Below are positions 21,566-31,069 of a DNA stretch of 64,000 nt, one piece after another. The translations under genes were made by a program, and so were the position numbers. A model generated the notes under the pieces. It did not search any database, was not told the DNA's origin, and saw only the letters and a program-made list of their open reading frames with translations. The stretch covers positions 2,705,232 through 2,769,231 of the forward strand of contig NC_014228.1 of NCBI RefSeq assembly GCF_000252955.1, written 5' to 3'. The stretch is from Xenorhabdus nematophila ATCC 19061 (GTDB lineage Bacteria; Pseudomonadota; Gammaproteobacteria; Enterobacterales; Enterobacteriaceae). Within the stretch, counting starts at the first letter, position 1. Each line of letters opens with the position of its first letter.

Positions 21566-22996
21566 TTGAACACCAGTAAAGAACAACAAAGTTTCTACTT
21601 TCATGATTATGAAACTTTTGGTAAGCACCCTGCTTTAGATCGCCCTGCACAGTTTGCAGGTGTCCGCACTGACAGCGATTTCAATATCATTGAAGAGCCT
21701 TTAGTCGTGTATTGTGCTCCTGCGGATGATTATCTTCCTGATCCTGAAGCTGTCATGATCACAGGAATCACACCACAGCAGGCCTTAACAAAAGGGGTCA
21801 ATGAAGTCGAATTTGCTCGCCAAATCCATGAAGTACTCAGTAAACCCAACACATGTATTCTCGGATACAATAACATTCGTTTTGATGACGAAGTCAGCCG
21901 CAATATTTTTTACCGTAATTTCTACGATCCTTACGCCTATAGCTGGCAAAAAGGTAATTCCCGTTGGGATTTACTTGATGTATTGCGTGCCTGCTATGCC
22001 TTGCGTCCGGAAGGCATTATCTGGCCGGAAAATGATGATGGGTTGCCTAGCTTCAAACTTGAGCATCTGACAAAAGCCAATGGTATTGAGCATACTCACG
22101 CTCACGATGCAATGTCCGATGTTTATGCCACTATTGCAATGGCAAAATTAGTGAAGAAAGCCCAGCCTCGTTTGTTTGATTATTTTTTCCAATTAAGGAA
22201 TAAACAAAAAATCATCAATCAAATCGATATCCCACAAATGAAGCCACTGGTTCATGTATCAGGTATGTTTGGGGCTTTACGTAGCAACATTAGCCTTATT
22301 GCGCCTTTAGCATGGCATCCGACAAATCGTAATGCCGTGATTATGTGCGACCTGGCAGGTGATATCTCTCCGCTGCTGGAACCTAATGTAGATGAATTAC
22401 GCAAGCGCCTGTATACCCGGCGTGATGAATTACAGCCAAATCAAAGTCCGGTACCCATTAAATTAGTCCATATCAATAAGTGCCCAATCATCGCACCAGA
22501 AAATACATTGCGACCAGAAGACGCAGAGCGAGTCGAACTGGATCGCAACCAATGTGAATATAATCTGGCTATTTTGCGCAATCATCCACAAATCAGGGAA
22601 AGAGTCGTAGAGTTATTCTCTAGTCCGGAAGAATTTCCAGAATCTGATAATGTCGATGCTAAGCTATATAGTGGTTTTTTTGGTGATGCCGATAAAACCG
22701 CGATGGAGATTATCCGAAAAACTGCGCCTCAGAATTTACCTGCCTTGGATCTCACGTTTCAGGATGAACGCATCAAGGCACTGTTGTTCCGCTATCGCGC
22801 CAGAAACTATCCGGCAACGCTGGATTATGATGAACAGCAACGCTGGTTGCGTCATCGCCAAGATATTTTAACTCAGGAAAGCATTAGCCAATACCTTGCA
22901 ACGATTGAAGCGCTTTTTGTTGAATATCAATCTGATGAGGAAAAATGTCGTCAGTTAAAAACATTAGTTGAATATGCTGTTCAATTAGCCGGATAA
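21566..22996 (+). CDS. sbcB: Exodeoxyribonuclease I
   Basis: 3'-5' single-strand DNA exonuclease acting in recombination and mismatch repair. The family starts just before FYFHDYETFG, so I chose the TTG at 21566, 11 bases after a GGAG site, giving 476 residues (E. coli 475); a TTG 54 bases earlier would add an unrelated tail. DEDD exonuclease residues are seen in HDYETFG, GYNNIRFDDE and the HAHDAMSDVYAT block near residue 185. The SH3-like and C-terminal domains follow with PLVHVSGMFGALR and LVHINKCPIIAPENTLRPEDAERV. Confidence 0.92.
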   Translation: MNTSKEQQSFYFHDYETFGKHPALDRPAQFAGVRTDSDFNIIEEPLVVYCAPADDYLPDPEAVMITGITPQQALTKGVNEVEFARQIHEVLSKPNTCILGYNNIRFDDEVSRNIFYRNFYDPYAYSWQKGNSRWDLLDVLRACYALRPEGIIWPENDDGLPSFKLEHLTKANGIEHTHAHDAMSDVYATIAMAKLVKKAQPRLFDYFFQLRNKQKIINQIDIPQMKPLVHVSGMFGALRSNISLIAPLAWHPTNRNAVIMCDLAGDISPLLEPNVDELRKRLYTRRDELQPNQSPVPIKLVHINKCPIIAPENTLRPEDAERVELDRNQCEYNLAILRNHPQIRERVVELFSSPEEFPESDNVDAKLYSGFFGDADKTAMEIIRKTAPQNLPALDLTFQDERIKALLFRYRARNYPATLDYDEQQRWLRHRQDILTQESISQYLATIEALFVEYQSDEEKCRQLKTLVEYAVQLAG

Positions 22997-23024
22997 ATCG
23001 GTTATGCAATAGCTACCGCTTAAA

Positions 23025-23065
23025 AAAAGAAAAAGGCAATCATTGATGCTTTGTCTTTTTCTTTT
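23025..23065. terminator. Bidirectional terminator between sbcB and dld
   Basis: Two 15-base arms (aaaagaaaaaggcaa / ttgtctttttctttt, one G-T type mismatch) with an 11-base loop lie between the convergent ends of sbcB and dld. A and T runs on both sides would serve either direction. Confidence 0.8.
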
Positions 23066-23096
23066 CATATCTTTTCATACAAGTAGGCCAGCCATG

Positions 23097-24833
23097 TTAA
23101 TGGTCAATTTCCTGACAACCACATTCCCTACCCCAATTCTTCAGTTTAGACGTTTTACCAACCCCAGGATTTAAGCTATTGGTAGGATCTGTCATTTGGT
23201 AAAATTGCTGAAGTTGTGGTTTTGCCCGATATAAATGACCGACATTATGCTCAGCAGGGTATTCCGCACCTCGTTGATTCAAAATTTCCAGCATTTTTGC
23301 TTTCAGTAAACGGACATCTGTACCCTTTTTAACAATATAGTCTTGATGGAATACATGGCACATAAAATGCCCATAATATAGTCGATGTACCAGTGACTCA
23401 TTAATTTCCGGGGGTAAGCACTCAAACCATTCACGGTCATTACGCCGTAAAGCAATATCCAATGCCAAAATATCCTCTACTTCATCACTATGAACCGCTT
23501 GGTAACGAATTGCTGCGCCCGCAGCTGCAAAACGATGCAAAAATGCCTTTGTTCCCTCTTCCGGTGTACACACAAAGTACTCTCCGTCAGCTTGATTGAA
23601 ATAGTCTGCCAGCCACTCATTTGCTTCTTTTATACCTTCACCGGACATTTTCAACATTAAATGATGCTCGAAGCGATTTCGATACTCTTTCAGGCGAGGT
23701 GGCAAGTGAGATGGTAATAAGCGACTCAAACCCTGCATGGCATAGTCTGTTAAATGCAGCGGTAAAAATGGCACTTTATCAAAAATGGCATCCAACCGAC
23801 CTTTCAGATTGAAAAACATTGGCATCTTGGCCGTGCCTAATTTATTAATCATAATAAAAGTATCTTTCCCGTATACTTCAGCGATATCAAACATATCCCG
23901 GTGCATATATTCCCCGGCAACAGGAATGTGCTGAAAATTCGATAAAATATGACGCCGCAATTCTGTCAATACCTGAGGCTCATTGGTGCCAATATAAAAT
24001 ACCTGAGAGGATGTCTCTGCGGGAAAAGTATCAAGGCGAACAGCAAAAACAACTAATTTTCCTGCACAGCCAGAAACTTCAAACAATCTGCGCTCATCGG
24101 CATTAAACCGGGATGGTGTGTTTGCATCAACATCCCGAACGCGCTGTGAATATTCATGATCCGATGCAACCCTATCTCCGTGCTGAATATCTTCATCAAG
24201 GTAATATCGTTCTTCCAGACAGGTCAGAATATCCTCAGGATTTTCACCCAACGATATTCCCAGATGGTTAACAAGCTCAGCTTCACCTTTTTCATTGACA
24301 CGACCATATAGCGCCATTTCACTATAAGCTGGCCCCCGCTGAACTAAAGAGCCGCCTGAATTATTGCAAATTCCGCCAACAACAGAAGCCCCAATGCAGG
24401 ATGAACCAACCACTGAATGAGGTTCACGCCCCAATCGCTTCAATATTTTTTCTAAATTCCACAATGTACTGCCGGGGAATGCAATAACTTGATTAGTTGA
24501 TTGAAGCACCTGAATTTTATCCATTCGCAAGGTGCTGATAATGACAATATCACGATCATAATTATCGCCATCCGGTGTAGAACCACCTGTTAATCCCGTA
24601 TTTGCTGCCTGCATCAGAATAATCTTGTCTGCATCCATACAAGCCTTAAAAACTTTCCACTGTTCCAATAATGATCCGGGAAATACGACTGCAAGAGCAT
24701 TACCTTCCCCAGAACGAAAACCTTTACGGTAACGTTTTGTTTTTCGGGGTTCAGTAAGGATATGGGAAGATCCAACTACACTGGTGAGAACAGCAATCAA
24801 CTGCTGGTTTTGAGGGCTGCTGACATCATTCAT
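23097..24833 (-). CDS. dld: Quinone-dependent D-lactate dehydrogenase
   Basis: Membrane-associated FAD enzyme that oxidises D-lactate to pyruvate and passes electrons to ubiquinone. The 578-residue product is close to the E. coli 571. The FAD_binding_4 domain shows LMQAANTGLTGGSTPDGDNYDR and GSSCIGASVVGGICNNSGGSLVQRGPAYSE; the C-terminal membrane-binding domain follows with MFFNLKGRLDAIFDKVPFLP and AEHNVGHLYRAKPQL. It is convergent with sbcB and its upstream side faces the plaP terminator. Confidence 0.94.
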   Translation of the reverse strand: MNDVSSPQNQQLIAVLTSVVGSSHILTEPRKTKRYRKGFRSGEGNALAVVFPGSLLEQWKVFKACMDADKIILMQAANTGLTGGSTPDGDNYDRDIVIISTLRMDKIQVLQSTNQVIAFPGSTLWNLEKILKRLGREPHSVVGSSCIGASVVGGICNNSGGSLVQRGPAYSEMALYGRVNEKGEAELVNHLGISLGENPEDILTCLEERYYLDEDIQHGDRVASDHEYSQRVRDVDANTPSRFNADERRLFEVSGCAGKLVVFAVRLDTFPAETSSQVFYIGTNEPQVLTELRRHILSNFQHIPVAGEYMHRDMFDIAEVYGKDTFIMINKLGTAKMPMFFNLKGRLDAIFDKVPFLPLHLTDYAMQGLSRLLPSHLPPRLKEYRNRFEHHLMLKMSGEGIKEANEWLADYFNQADGEYFVCTPEEGTKAFLHRFAAAGAAIRYQAVHSDEVEDILALDIALRRNDREWFECLPPEINESLVHRLYYGHFMCHVFHQDYIVKKGTDVRLLKAKMLEILNQRGAEYPAEHNVGHLYRAKPQLQQFYQMTDPTNSLNPGVGKTSKLKNWGRECGCQEIDH

Positions 24834-24958
24834 AATGATCCTCTTACTTTATGAGAACCAGCCAGACAGGCTGATAATAAAATAAGATACGGTGAAATTA
24901 CGATCCAGTATATCTTTTTTCTGTCATGTGTGGGTGAGTTGTTTACGTCTAAGCCTAA

Positions 24959-24986
24959 AAATACAGCACCCGAAGGTGCTGTATTT
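24959..24986 (-). terminator. Terminator downstream of plaP
   Basis: A perfect 12-bp stem (aaatacagcacc / ggtgctgtattt) with a TTCG-type tetraloop on the minus strand, followed by TTTAGG. It lies 71 bases past the plaP stop. Confidence 0.88.
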
Positions 24987-25056
24987 AATAAGACATATTT
25001 ATGTATTTTTCGGTTTCAAACAAATACTTAAAATACCTGTGCCCGAAAACTCTCTT

Positions 25057-26436
25057 TTATTGTGATTCACTGAACTGTGGCATTGGTTGACGGAAACTTC
25101 GGGTCAGGAAGAACATATAGAGCAGACCAATTCCACCCCAAATCAAGCCTAATTCCATGGAATTTGCTTCCAAATTCATCCACAGAACACCGACTGTCGC
25201 AGCACCAGAAAGAGGCAGGATCAAGAAATTCAAAGTATCTTTCAGCGTGCTGTTACGACGCTCACGAACATAAAATTGTGAAATTACCGATAAGTTAACG
25301 AAAGTAAATGCCACCAACGCGCCGAAATTAATCAATGCGGTTGCTGTTACCAAATTTAACCAACAGGCTGAAAGGGCAACAATACCAACCAATATGACGT
25401 TAATTGCCGGAGTACGCCATTTCGGGTGGACATAAGCAAAGACTTTCTCAGGTAATACGCCATCACGCCCCATTACATAAAGTAGACGGGAAACACCTGC
25501 GTGTGCAGCCATACCAGAGGCCATGACAGTTACACAGGAGAATACCAAAATAATTGATTGGAAAAATGCGCCTGCAACAAACAATATAATTTCTGGCTGC
25601 GATTCATCAGGGTTTTTAAACCGAGAGATATCAGGAAAATAAAGTTGTAAAAAATAAGACACAGCAATAAAGATTGCACCACCAATTAATGCTGTCAGGA
25701 AAATGGCTTTTGGAATAACCTTTTCTGCATTAGGTGTTTCTTCAGATAAAGAACTGATGCCATCAAACCCGAGGAAAGAGAAACAAAGGATCGTCGCCCC
25801 GGTTATCATGGGGATCAACTGTGCTTCTTCTGACGTAAATGGCCGCATACTGAACAGTGTCGCTGCACCCTCACCATGATGTACGCCATATATTAATAAG
25901 CCGACAAATACGACCATAACGGCAATTTGCACAACCACAATCAGGCCGTTGAGGTTTGCTACAACGTTAATGCCGCTCAGGTTGAAAACGGTCATCAATA
26001 CCGCCAGGCCAACCACAAAGATCCAAGGGTCAACACCTGGAAAAATGGCTTGAAGATAAATTTTTGCCAGCAGGATATTGATCATCGGCATGAGCAAATA
26101 ATCCAGCAAAGATGACCAGCCTACCATAAACCCAAGATGGGGATTCATTGATTTTTGTACGTATGTATAGGCAGAGCCTGCTGACGGAAAACGTTTTATT
26201 AATTTCCCATAACTTAAAGCTGTAAATAAAATTGCAATCAATGCAATAGCATAGGATGTCGCAACATGCCCATCGGTTAATTTGGAAACAATACCGAAAG
26301 TATCAAAGATAGTCATTGGCTGCATATAAGCAAGACCCATCATGACCACCTGAAACAGGGTCAAAGTTCTTCTTAATTGAACGCGGTTGTTGGTACTGAT
26401 TTGATTTGTGTCGAAAGTGACTGAATTATGCGACAT
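25057..26436 (-). CDS. plaP: APC-family putrescine importer
   Basis: 459-residue amino-acid/polyamine permease with about 12 membrane segments. The N-terminal [35 protein letters not shown] and later [27 protein letters not shown] match the PuuP/PlaP (YeeF) group. Placement next to sbcB favours PlaP, the low-affinity putrescine importer. The ATG at 26434-26436 overlaps by 11 bases the end of a small upstream ORF, and GGGAGG lies 5 bases before it, so translation is probably coupled. PuuP itself cannot be excluded by sequence alone. Confidence 0.82.
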   Translation of the reverse strand: MSHNSVTFDTNQISTNNRVQLRRTLTLFQVVMMGLAYMQPMTIFDTFGIVSKLTDGHVATSYAIALIAILFTALSYGKLIKRFPSAGSAYTYVQKSMNPHLGFMVGWSSLLDYLLMPMINILLAKIYLQAIFPGVDPWIFVVGLAVLMTVFNLSGINVVANLNGLIVVVQIAVMVVFVGLLIYGVHHGEGAATLFSMRPFTSEEAQLIPMITGATILCFSFLGFDGISSLSEETPNAEKVIPKAIFLTALIGGAIFIAVSYFLQLYFPDISRFKNPDESQPEIILFVAGAFFQSIILVFSCVTVMASGMAAHAGVSRLLYVMGRDGVLPEKVFAYVHPKWRTPAINVILVGIVALSACWLNLVTATALINFGALVAFTFVNLSVISQFYVRERRNSTLKDTLNFLILPLSGAATVGVLWMNLEANSMELGLIWGGIGLLYMFFLTRSFRQPMPQFSESQ

Positions 26437-26638
26437 GAGCGAAACCTCCCATAACTTCGATCTGGGTACTGATACAACTACTTAATCGATAGTTACTGGG
26501 TAGACTTCGCATCTGTCTATAGACAGAAAAGAAAGAAGAATTGGAAGAACGTATATTGGCAGAGGGCTGTGCCCCATAGTCATCGTTGAAGCAACGAGCG
26601 CCAATTGGCACAAGTGCAAAAGAGAATAATTGCTCCAT
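26426..26638 (-). CDS. Possible 70-codon leader ORF coupled to plaP
   Basis: An ORF of 70 codons begins with ATG at 26636-26638, 8-10 bases after a TGAGGA ribosome site, and ends in a TAA inside the plaP start region (the last codons share the bases of the plaP ATG). The product starts [20 protein letters not shown] and has a serine/asparagine-rich, then arginine-rich centre. I recognise no family. The signals for starting translation and the overlap suggest that its translation controls plaP. It could also be a chance reading frame in a long leader. Confidence 0.4.
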   Translation of the reverse strand: MEQLFSFALVPIGARCFNDDYGAQPSANIRSSNSSFFSVYRQMRSLPSNYRLSSCISTQIEVMGGFAHVA

Positions 26639-26748
26639 ATTTGCATTCCTCAGTACAGCAACCTGGTTTCAGTGATGGTTGCTTATGGTCAGTATCGATC
26701 CGGAATAGAATCCGGCCTCTTGGTGTTGTAAAAAATAACTCAATGCAA

Positions 26749-26786
26749 AAAAATAACCGATGCATATTTACGCATCAGTTATTTTT
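26749..26786. terminator. Hairpin in the plaP leader region
   Basis: Arms aaaaataaccgatgc and gcatcagttattttt (14 of 15 paired) surround an 8-base loop. On both strands it is flanked by A/T runs, so it could be a bidirectional terminator or an attenuator upstream of the small plaP-coupled ORF. Confidence 0.6.
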
Positions 26787-27099
26787 AGTGCACGCATTTT
26801 GCCTTTCAAGTTTTGAAATAGCAAGCGCCATCACACTAAAAATTTATTATTTTTTACGACACTACAATGCCTTGTAGAATAGGCTTTTTACTGAGTAAGA
26901 ACTGGAACTTAACACCATCATCTCCATTGATGGACTCTGTAAATTTTTAGCACAAAGATAAACTATTTACCATTTAATTATGGTCACTCCAATATCAAAA
27001 AAACCATTCCTTTACCAATTTTATGATGAAGAAATGGTTTTATATTATGTCTGAATGTTAAATATAATGAATAATATTAATAACAAAGTACAATATTAA
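26787..27099. other. Gap between plaP leader and TonB receptor gene
   Basis: 313 AT-rich bases holding no gene I can support. It contains the 3' end of the iron-uptake operon transcript and probably the plaP promoter. Confidence 0.4.
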
Positions 27100-29067
27100 T
27101 TAAAAATCATAATTAATGCCGATATGATAACGGCGACCGTCTAGAACTGCATCATGAGATTCTTCAGTTACTCGTTTATCTAAGACATTATAAATTCCAC
27201 CTAACAGACGTACGTTTTTAACCAGATTATAACTCATGCCCAGATCGATAAAAGTATAGGAAGGAGTTCCATCCCTCATGCTGGAACGATACTGATAATT
27301 TTTAGTTTTACCACGGAAGTTAATACGAGCCCAAGTATCCAACTCAGGTAGTGCCTGCCAGTTCAATGTTGCATTTGCCATATGTGTTGGCATTTTATTT
27401 AACGGCTGGCCTTTGTACTGACCACTTTTTTGTTCAGACTCGGTATAAGTATAGTTGGCTGCCAATGACAAACTGTCAACAATACCCCAATTAATGGTGG
27501 TCTCGATACCCCGGATATTAGCCTTATCAACATTTATGCGTTTATTAATAAAGTCATAAGTATCTCTACCCAGTTTACAATCCTTCTCACAATCTTTAAC
27601 TTCAGTAATCTTATCTTTAAAATCAGTATTAAAAACAGTTACGCCAATATTAACGTTATCTTGATTATTCCAGATGATACTAATTTCTTCATTAATACTT
27701 TTCTCTGGCTTAAGGTCAGGATTCCCTAGAATCATGCCATTACTGAACCGTCCACCTGTTGCCTGCCCCCAATTAGCAGTTACTTGCCTCAGATCCGGAG
27801 AACGATAACCCGTAGAAACTCCCCCCTTAATCGTCCATTGCTCATCAACATGCCACACTCCATACAAACGAGGTGTCCAGTGCATACCGAAGTTTTGGTC
27901 TTTATCTAATCGGACTCCACCCGTCAGGGCAAAATCATTATTCATCTGCCATTCATCTTCCAGGACTAGCGCCCAACTCCAGCGAGTTAATTTATTAACA
28001 TTTTTAGCTGAAGGTAGTTTATTGCCATTATCTCGCAAGTCCTCATAACGATATTGACCACCGAAGCTTACTGTATGATCATCAAATGTAAGCGTCGTAT
28101 GGTTATTAAATACGGTATCGTTATTTGTCATTTCACGTTCAGGGTTATGGGACTCATCTCTTTGAATATAAGAAGTCGTTGTACCAAAGTCATAGACACC
28201 CTGATGAGTAATAGCATAATTATTACGTTTATAACGGCTTGTATCATTATTACAAGATCTTGGCGTGCAATCACGGGTCTTGCCGATGGTTGAGTCGCGG
28301 TCTTGTTCATAGCGGGCAGCTTCAAAAGTAAAGGCATTTTCCTCATCTGGGGTTAAAGAAAGAGCCACGGCACCGTTGCGCATTTCCTGCTTTCTGAATC
28401 CACCCGGGAATTTATCCTCATTACGGTGCGAATATAAACCATTTATCCTTAAACCCAGTAATCCATCAATTATTGGCCCTGCTGCATAAATGCTGTTTTG
28501 ATGGCTGTTACCAGAATTTTTACTTTCAGTCAGAGTCGCATCTGCGCTCAGGCTTACATGCCATTCTTTCTGAGCCTTACGAGTAATAACGTTAATCACA
28601 CCGCCCATAGCATCAGAGCCATATAGAGAAGACATTGGTCCCCTGACTACTTCAATCCGCTCAATAGCAGACAATGGCGGCAACCATCCTTGTTCAATTC
28701 CTGAACCATCACTATTCGGGCGAGTACTACGCGTATCAATACGTCTGCCATCAACTAACATCATGGTATATTTTGGTGACATCCCACGAATACTGATATC
28801 ACTGCTGCTGCCACCACCAGTAACAACCACACCCGGTACATCTTTTAAAGCGTCAGTAACATCACGGTAGGCTTTAGTCTCCAGCTGTTCACGGCTAATA
28901 ACGGAAATAGACGCGGGCGCATCTTCAATCCTTTGCTGGAAACCTGCCGCGGTAGTCACAACAATTTTATCTTCTCCATTATTGGCAGCATAAGCATTCA
29001 AAATAGTGCCGGATGAAACAGCAGCAATAATACCTAATACGATTTTTTTCTTTGCAAAAACGACCAT
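27100..29067 (-). CDS. TonB-dependent outer-membrane siderophore receptor
   Basis: 655-residue receptor of the CirA/IrgA/YiuR type. I chose the ATG at 29065-29067, after a GGAG site, because it gives a normal signal peptide (VVFAKKKIVLGIIAAVSSGTILNAYA). The plug domain follows: the TonB box region DKIVVTTA, APASISVISREQLE, DVPGVVVTGGGSSSDISIRGM, RIEVVRGPMSSLYGSDAMGGVINVIT. The 22-strand barrel ends in DGRRYHIGINYDF with terminal Phe. It is the last gene of an ABC-importer operon, 112 bp behind the ATPase gene. The ligand, probably a catecholate-type iron chelate, is not decided by sequence. Confidence 0.9.
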   Translation of the reverse strand: MVVFAKKKIVLGIIAAVSSGTILNAYAANNGEDKIVVTTAAGFQQRIEDAPASISVISREQLETKAYRDVTDALKDVPGVVVTGGGSSSDISIRGMSPKYTMMLVDGRRIDTRSTRPNSDGSGIEQGWLPPLSAIERIEVVRGPMSSLYGSDAMGGVINVITRKAQKEWHVSLSADATLTESKNSGNSHQNSIYAAGPIIDGLLGLRINGLYSHRNEDKFPGGFRKQEMRNGAVALSLTPDEENAFTFEAARYEQDRDSTIGKTRDCTPRSCNNDTSRYKRNNYAITHQGVYDFGTTTSYIQRDESHNPEREMTNNDTVFNNHTTLTFDDHTVSFGGQYRYEDLRDNGNKLPSAKNVNKLTRWSWALVLEDEWQMNNDFALTGGVRLDKDQNFGMHWTPRLYGVWHVDEQWTIKGGVSTGYRSPDLRQVTANWGQATGGRFSNGMILGNPDLKPEKSINEEISIIWNNQDNVNIGVTVFNTDFKDKITEVKDCEKDCKLGRDTYDFINKRINVDKANIRGIETTINWGIVDSLSLAANYTYTESEQKSGQYKGQPLNKMPTHMANATLNWQALPELDTWARINFRGKTKNYQYRSSMRDGTPSYTFIDLGMSYNLVKNVRLLGGIYNVLDKRVTEESHDAVLDGRRYHIGINYDF

Positions 29068-29179
29068 TCCCGATTCTCCAAAAAATAGAATAAAACTATT
29101 TAAACTAAGGTGGATAATCGACATATGCTCATAATGCAGGGATAATTTATTATCCCTGTAATATTATATTTTTATTATT

Positions 29180-29968
29180 TTAACTCACTAATTCTGTTAC
29201 TAAACCATCAATTAATACTTGCGGTATACCCTGAGAACAACGCTCAATCCGGCCTTTAATACCATAAACCTGAGCCAGACTATCAGACGTAATAACCTGT
29301 TCTGGTGCACCTTCGGAAATAAGTTTTCCTTTTTTTAGCATTAATACATGGTCAGCGTGACGTAATGCAATATTTATATCGTGAACAACAACAATCGTAA
29401 TAATATTACTGCGGCGTGTTTCACGTGCGACTAAATCCATTACGTGATACTGGTAATTTAAATCCAGTGCACTTAATGGCTCATCTAATAATAATAATGC
29501 CGGGCGTCGGATTAATGATTGAGCTAATCCGACCAACTGTTTTTGTCCACCCGATAATTGATCCAAATAACTCAGCGCCAAATGCTCAATACCGAGCTGC
29601 CGCAGCAACTCCATCACTTCTTTTTCGCATTGATTACTATTCACTCCACCTGATGCGCGCTGAGCAACAATCACGGATTCCAGCACATGCAGATGAACAC
29701 CAGCTGGTAATGACTGAGGTAAATAAACCACGTTTTTCGCACGTTGGGCAAAATTCATTTGCATTAAATCTTGCCCATCCAGCAGCAACTCGCCACTGGC
29801 TTTATTCAATCCTGCCAACGAACGCAAAAGCGTAGATTTTCCACAGCCATTCGGTCCCAGCAATACGGTAATTTGGCCACGCGGTAATGAATTGACATCC
29901 AGATTTTCAATCACAGGGTGTTTCGGATACCCTGCTGTTAACCGGTTGATTTTTAATCCCTGATTCAT
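29180..29968 (-). CDS. Iron-siderophore ABC transporter ATPase
   Basis: 262-residue FepC-type ATPase. Walker A GPNGCGKSTLLRSL (about 37-50), signature LSGGQKQLVGLAQSLI (about 138), Walker B LLLLDEPLSALD (about 158) and the switch histidine region VVVHDINIALRHADH. Its ATG overlaps the permease stop by four bases. It energises import of the iron chelate delivered by the adjoining binding protein. In gene order and type the set resembles the Yersinia Yiu system. Confidence 0.92.
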   Translation of the reverse strand: MNQGLKINRLTAGYPKHPVIENLDVNSLPRGQITVLLGPNGCGKSTLLRSLAGLNKASGELLLDGQDLMQMNFAQRAKNVVYLPQSLPAGVHLHVLESVIVAQRASGGVNSNQCEKEVMELLRQLGIEHLALSYLDQLSGGQKQLVGLAQSLIRRPALLLLDEPLSALDLNYQYHVMDLVARETRRSNIITIVVVHDINIALRHADHVLMLKKGKLISEGAPEQVITSDSLAQVYGIKGRIERCSQGIPQVLIDGLVTELVS

Positions 29969-31050
29969 ACATTTCCCCGATGGCGTAACACTATGCTAAG
30001 GAAGAAAGGTACACCAATAAGTGAAGTCACAATTCCCACAGGGATGATGACACCCGGAATCAGGTTTTTAGAGGCGATGGAAGCCATTGATAACACCAAA
30101 GCACCAATTAAGGCACTCGCTGGTAAATAGAAACGGTGATCTTCACCAAACATCATTCTGGCAATATGAGGAGCAATCAATCCAATAAAAGCAATCGGTC
30201 CGACAAATGAGACCGCTAATGCAGTCAGGATACTGATACGCAGCAATGTTCCTAAACGAAGGCGGCTGATATTAATACCAAAACTAACCGCACGATCTTC
30301 TCCCAGACGCAACGCTGTCAATTTCCAGGAGTTCGATATCGAGATAGGCATCATGACAGAGAAAACTAACATCATGATACCCAACTTTTCCCATGTTGCT
30401 CTGGAAAGGCTGCCCATTGTCCAGAAAACCAGCCCCTGTAAGGTATCTTCCGTGGCAATGAACTGCATCATGGAAACCAGCGCATTGAAGGTAAATACCA
30501 TCGCAATGCCGAACAAGACAACACCAGAGGTTGCCACTCTTGTCCAACGGGTAATTCCATCGAGCATCAACGCAGCCAACAGTGCAAAGAGAAAAGCATT
30601 TACGGAAATAAACCATTGCTCGGGTATTCCAGGAATGCCAATTCCTGACACAATCGCCAATGCGGCCCCAAAAGAAGCCGCATCGGAAACGCCCAAGGTA
30701 AACGGACTCGCCAGCGGGTTATTCAAAATTGTCTGCATTTCAGCACCGGCCAACCCGAGGGACAGGCCAATCACTACCGCCATCAAGGCATAGGGTAATC
30801 GAATATCCCAAACAATCACCCGCGTTCCTGCATCAACACTTTCCGGTGAAATCAGTGTTTGCCAGAGGGCATGCAAAGATAACCCTGATGGCCCCATTGT
30901 AAAATCCAGTACGACAGAGGTACCAATGACCAAAACGATAAACAATATCCACGCAATACGCCGACGCAAGATATAACGATAATGTGCTTTTATATCACAC
31001 TCATCCAACTGCTGTTTTATCGTTGGCATAGGCTCAGTAGTGACACTCAT
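29965..31050 (-). CDS. Iron-siderophore ABC transporter permease (FecCD family)
   Basis: 361-residue inner-membrane permease with about 10 membrane segments; the first is at about residues 30-50. FecCD blocks are present: LPYALMAVVIGLSLGLAGAEMQTILNNPLASPFTLGVS near 85-125 and AVSFVGPIAFIGLIAPHIARMMFGEDHR near 275-305, the latter being the ATPase coupling region. It has a single permease gene, so it probably works as a homodimer. It is separated from the binding-protein gene by 19 bp. Confidence 0.92.
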   Translation of the reverse strand: MSVTTEPMPTIKQQLDECDIKAHYRYILRRRIAWILFIVLVIGTSVVLDFTMGPSGLSLHALWQTLISPESVDAGTRVIVWDIRLPYALMAVVIGLSLGLAGAEMQTILNNPLASPFTLGVSDAASFGAALAIVSGIGIPGIPEQWFISVNAFLFALLAALMLDGITRWTRVATSGVVLFGIAMVFTFNALVSMMQFIATEDTLQGLVFWTMGSLSRATWEKLGIMMLVFSVMMPISISNSWKLTALRLGEDRAVSFGINISRLRLGTLLRISILTALAVSFVGPIAFIGLIAPHIARMMFGEDHRFYLPASALIGALVLSMASIASKNLIPGVIIPVGIVTSLIGVPFFLSIVLRHRGNV

Positions 31051-31069
31051 TTTAATTACCCGTTACTGC

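Noticed and set aside
26605..26877. 90-codon plus-strand frame opposite the plaP leader
   Set aside because: It has no family pattern and overlaps the better-supported minus-strand leader ORF and hairpin.
30353..30793. 146-codon plus-strand frame
   Set aside because: Antisense shadow of the FecCD-type permease gene.
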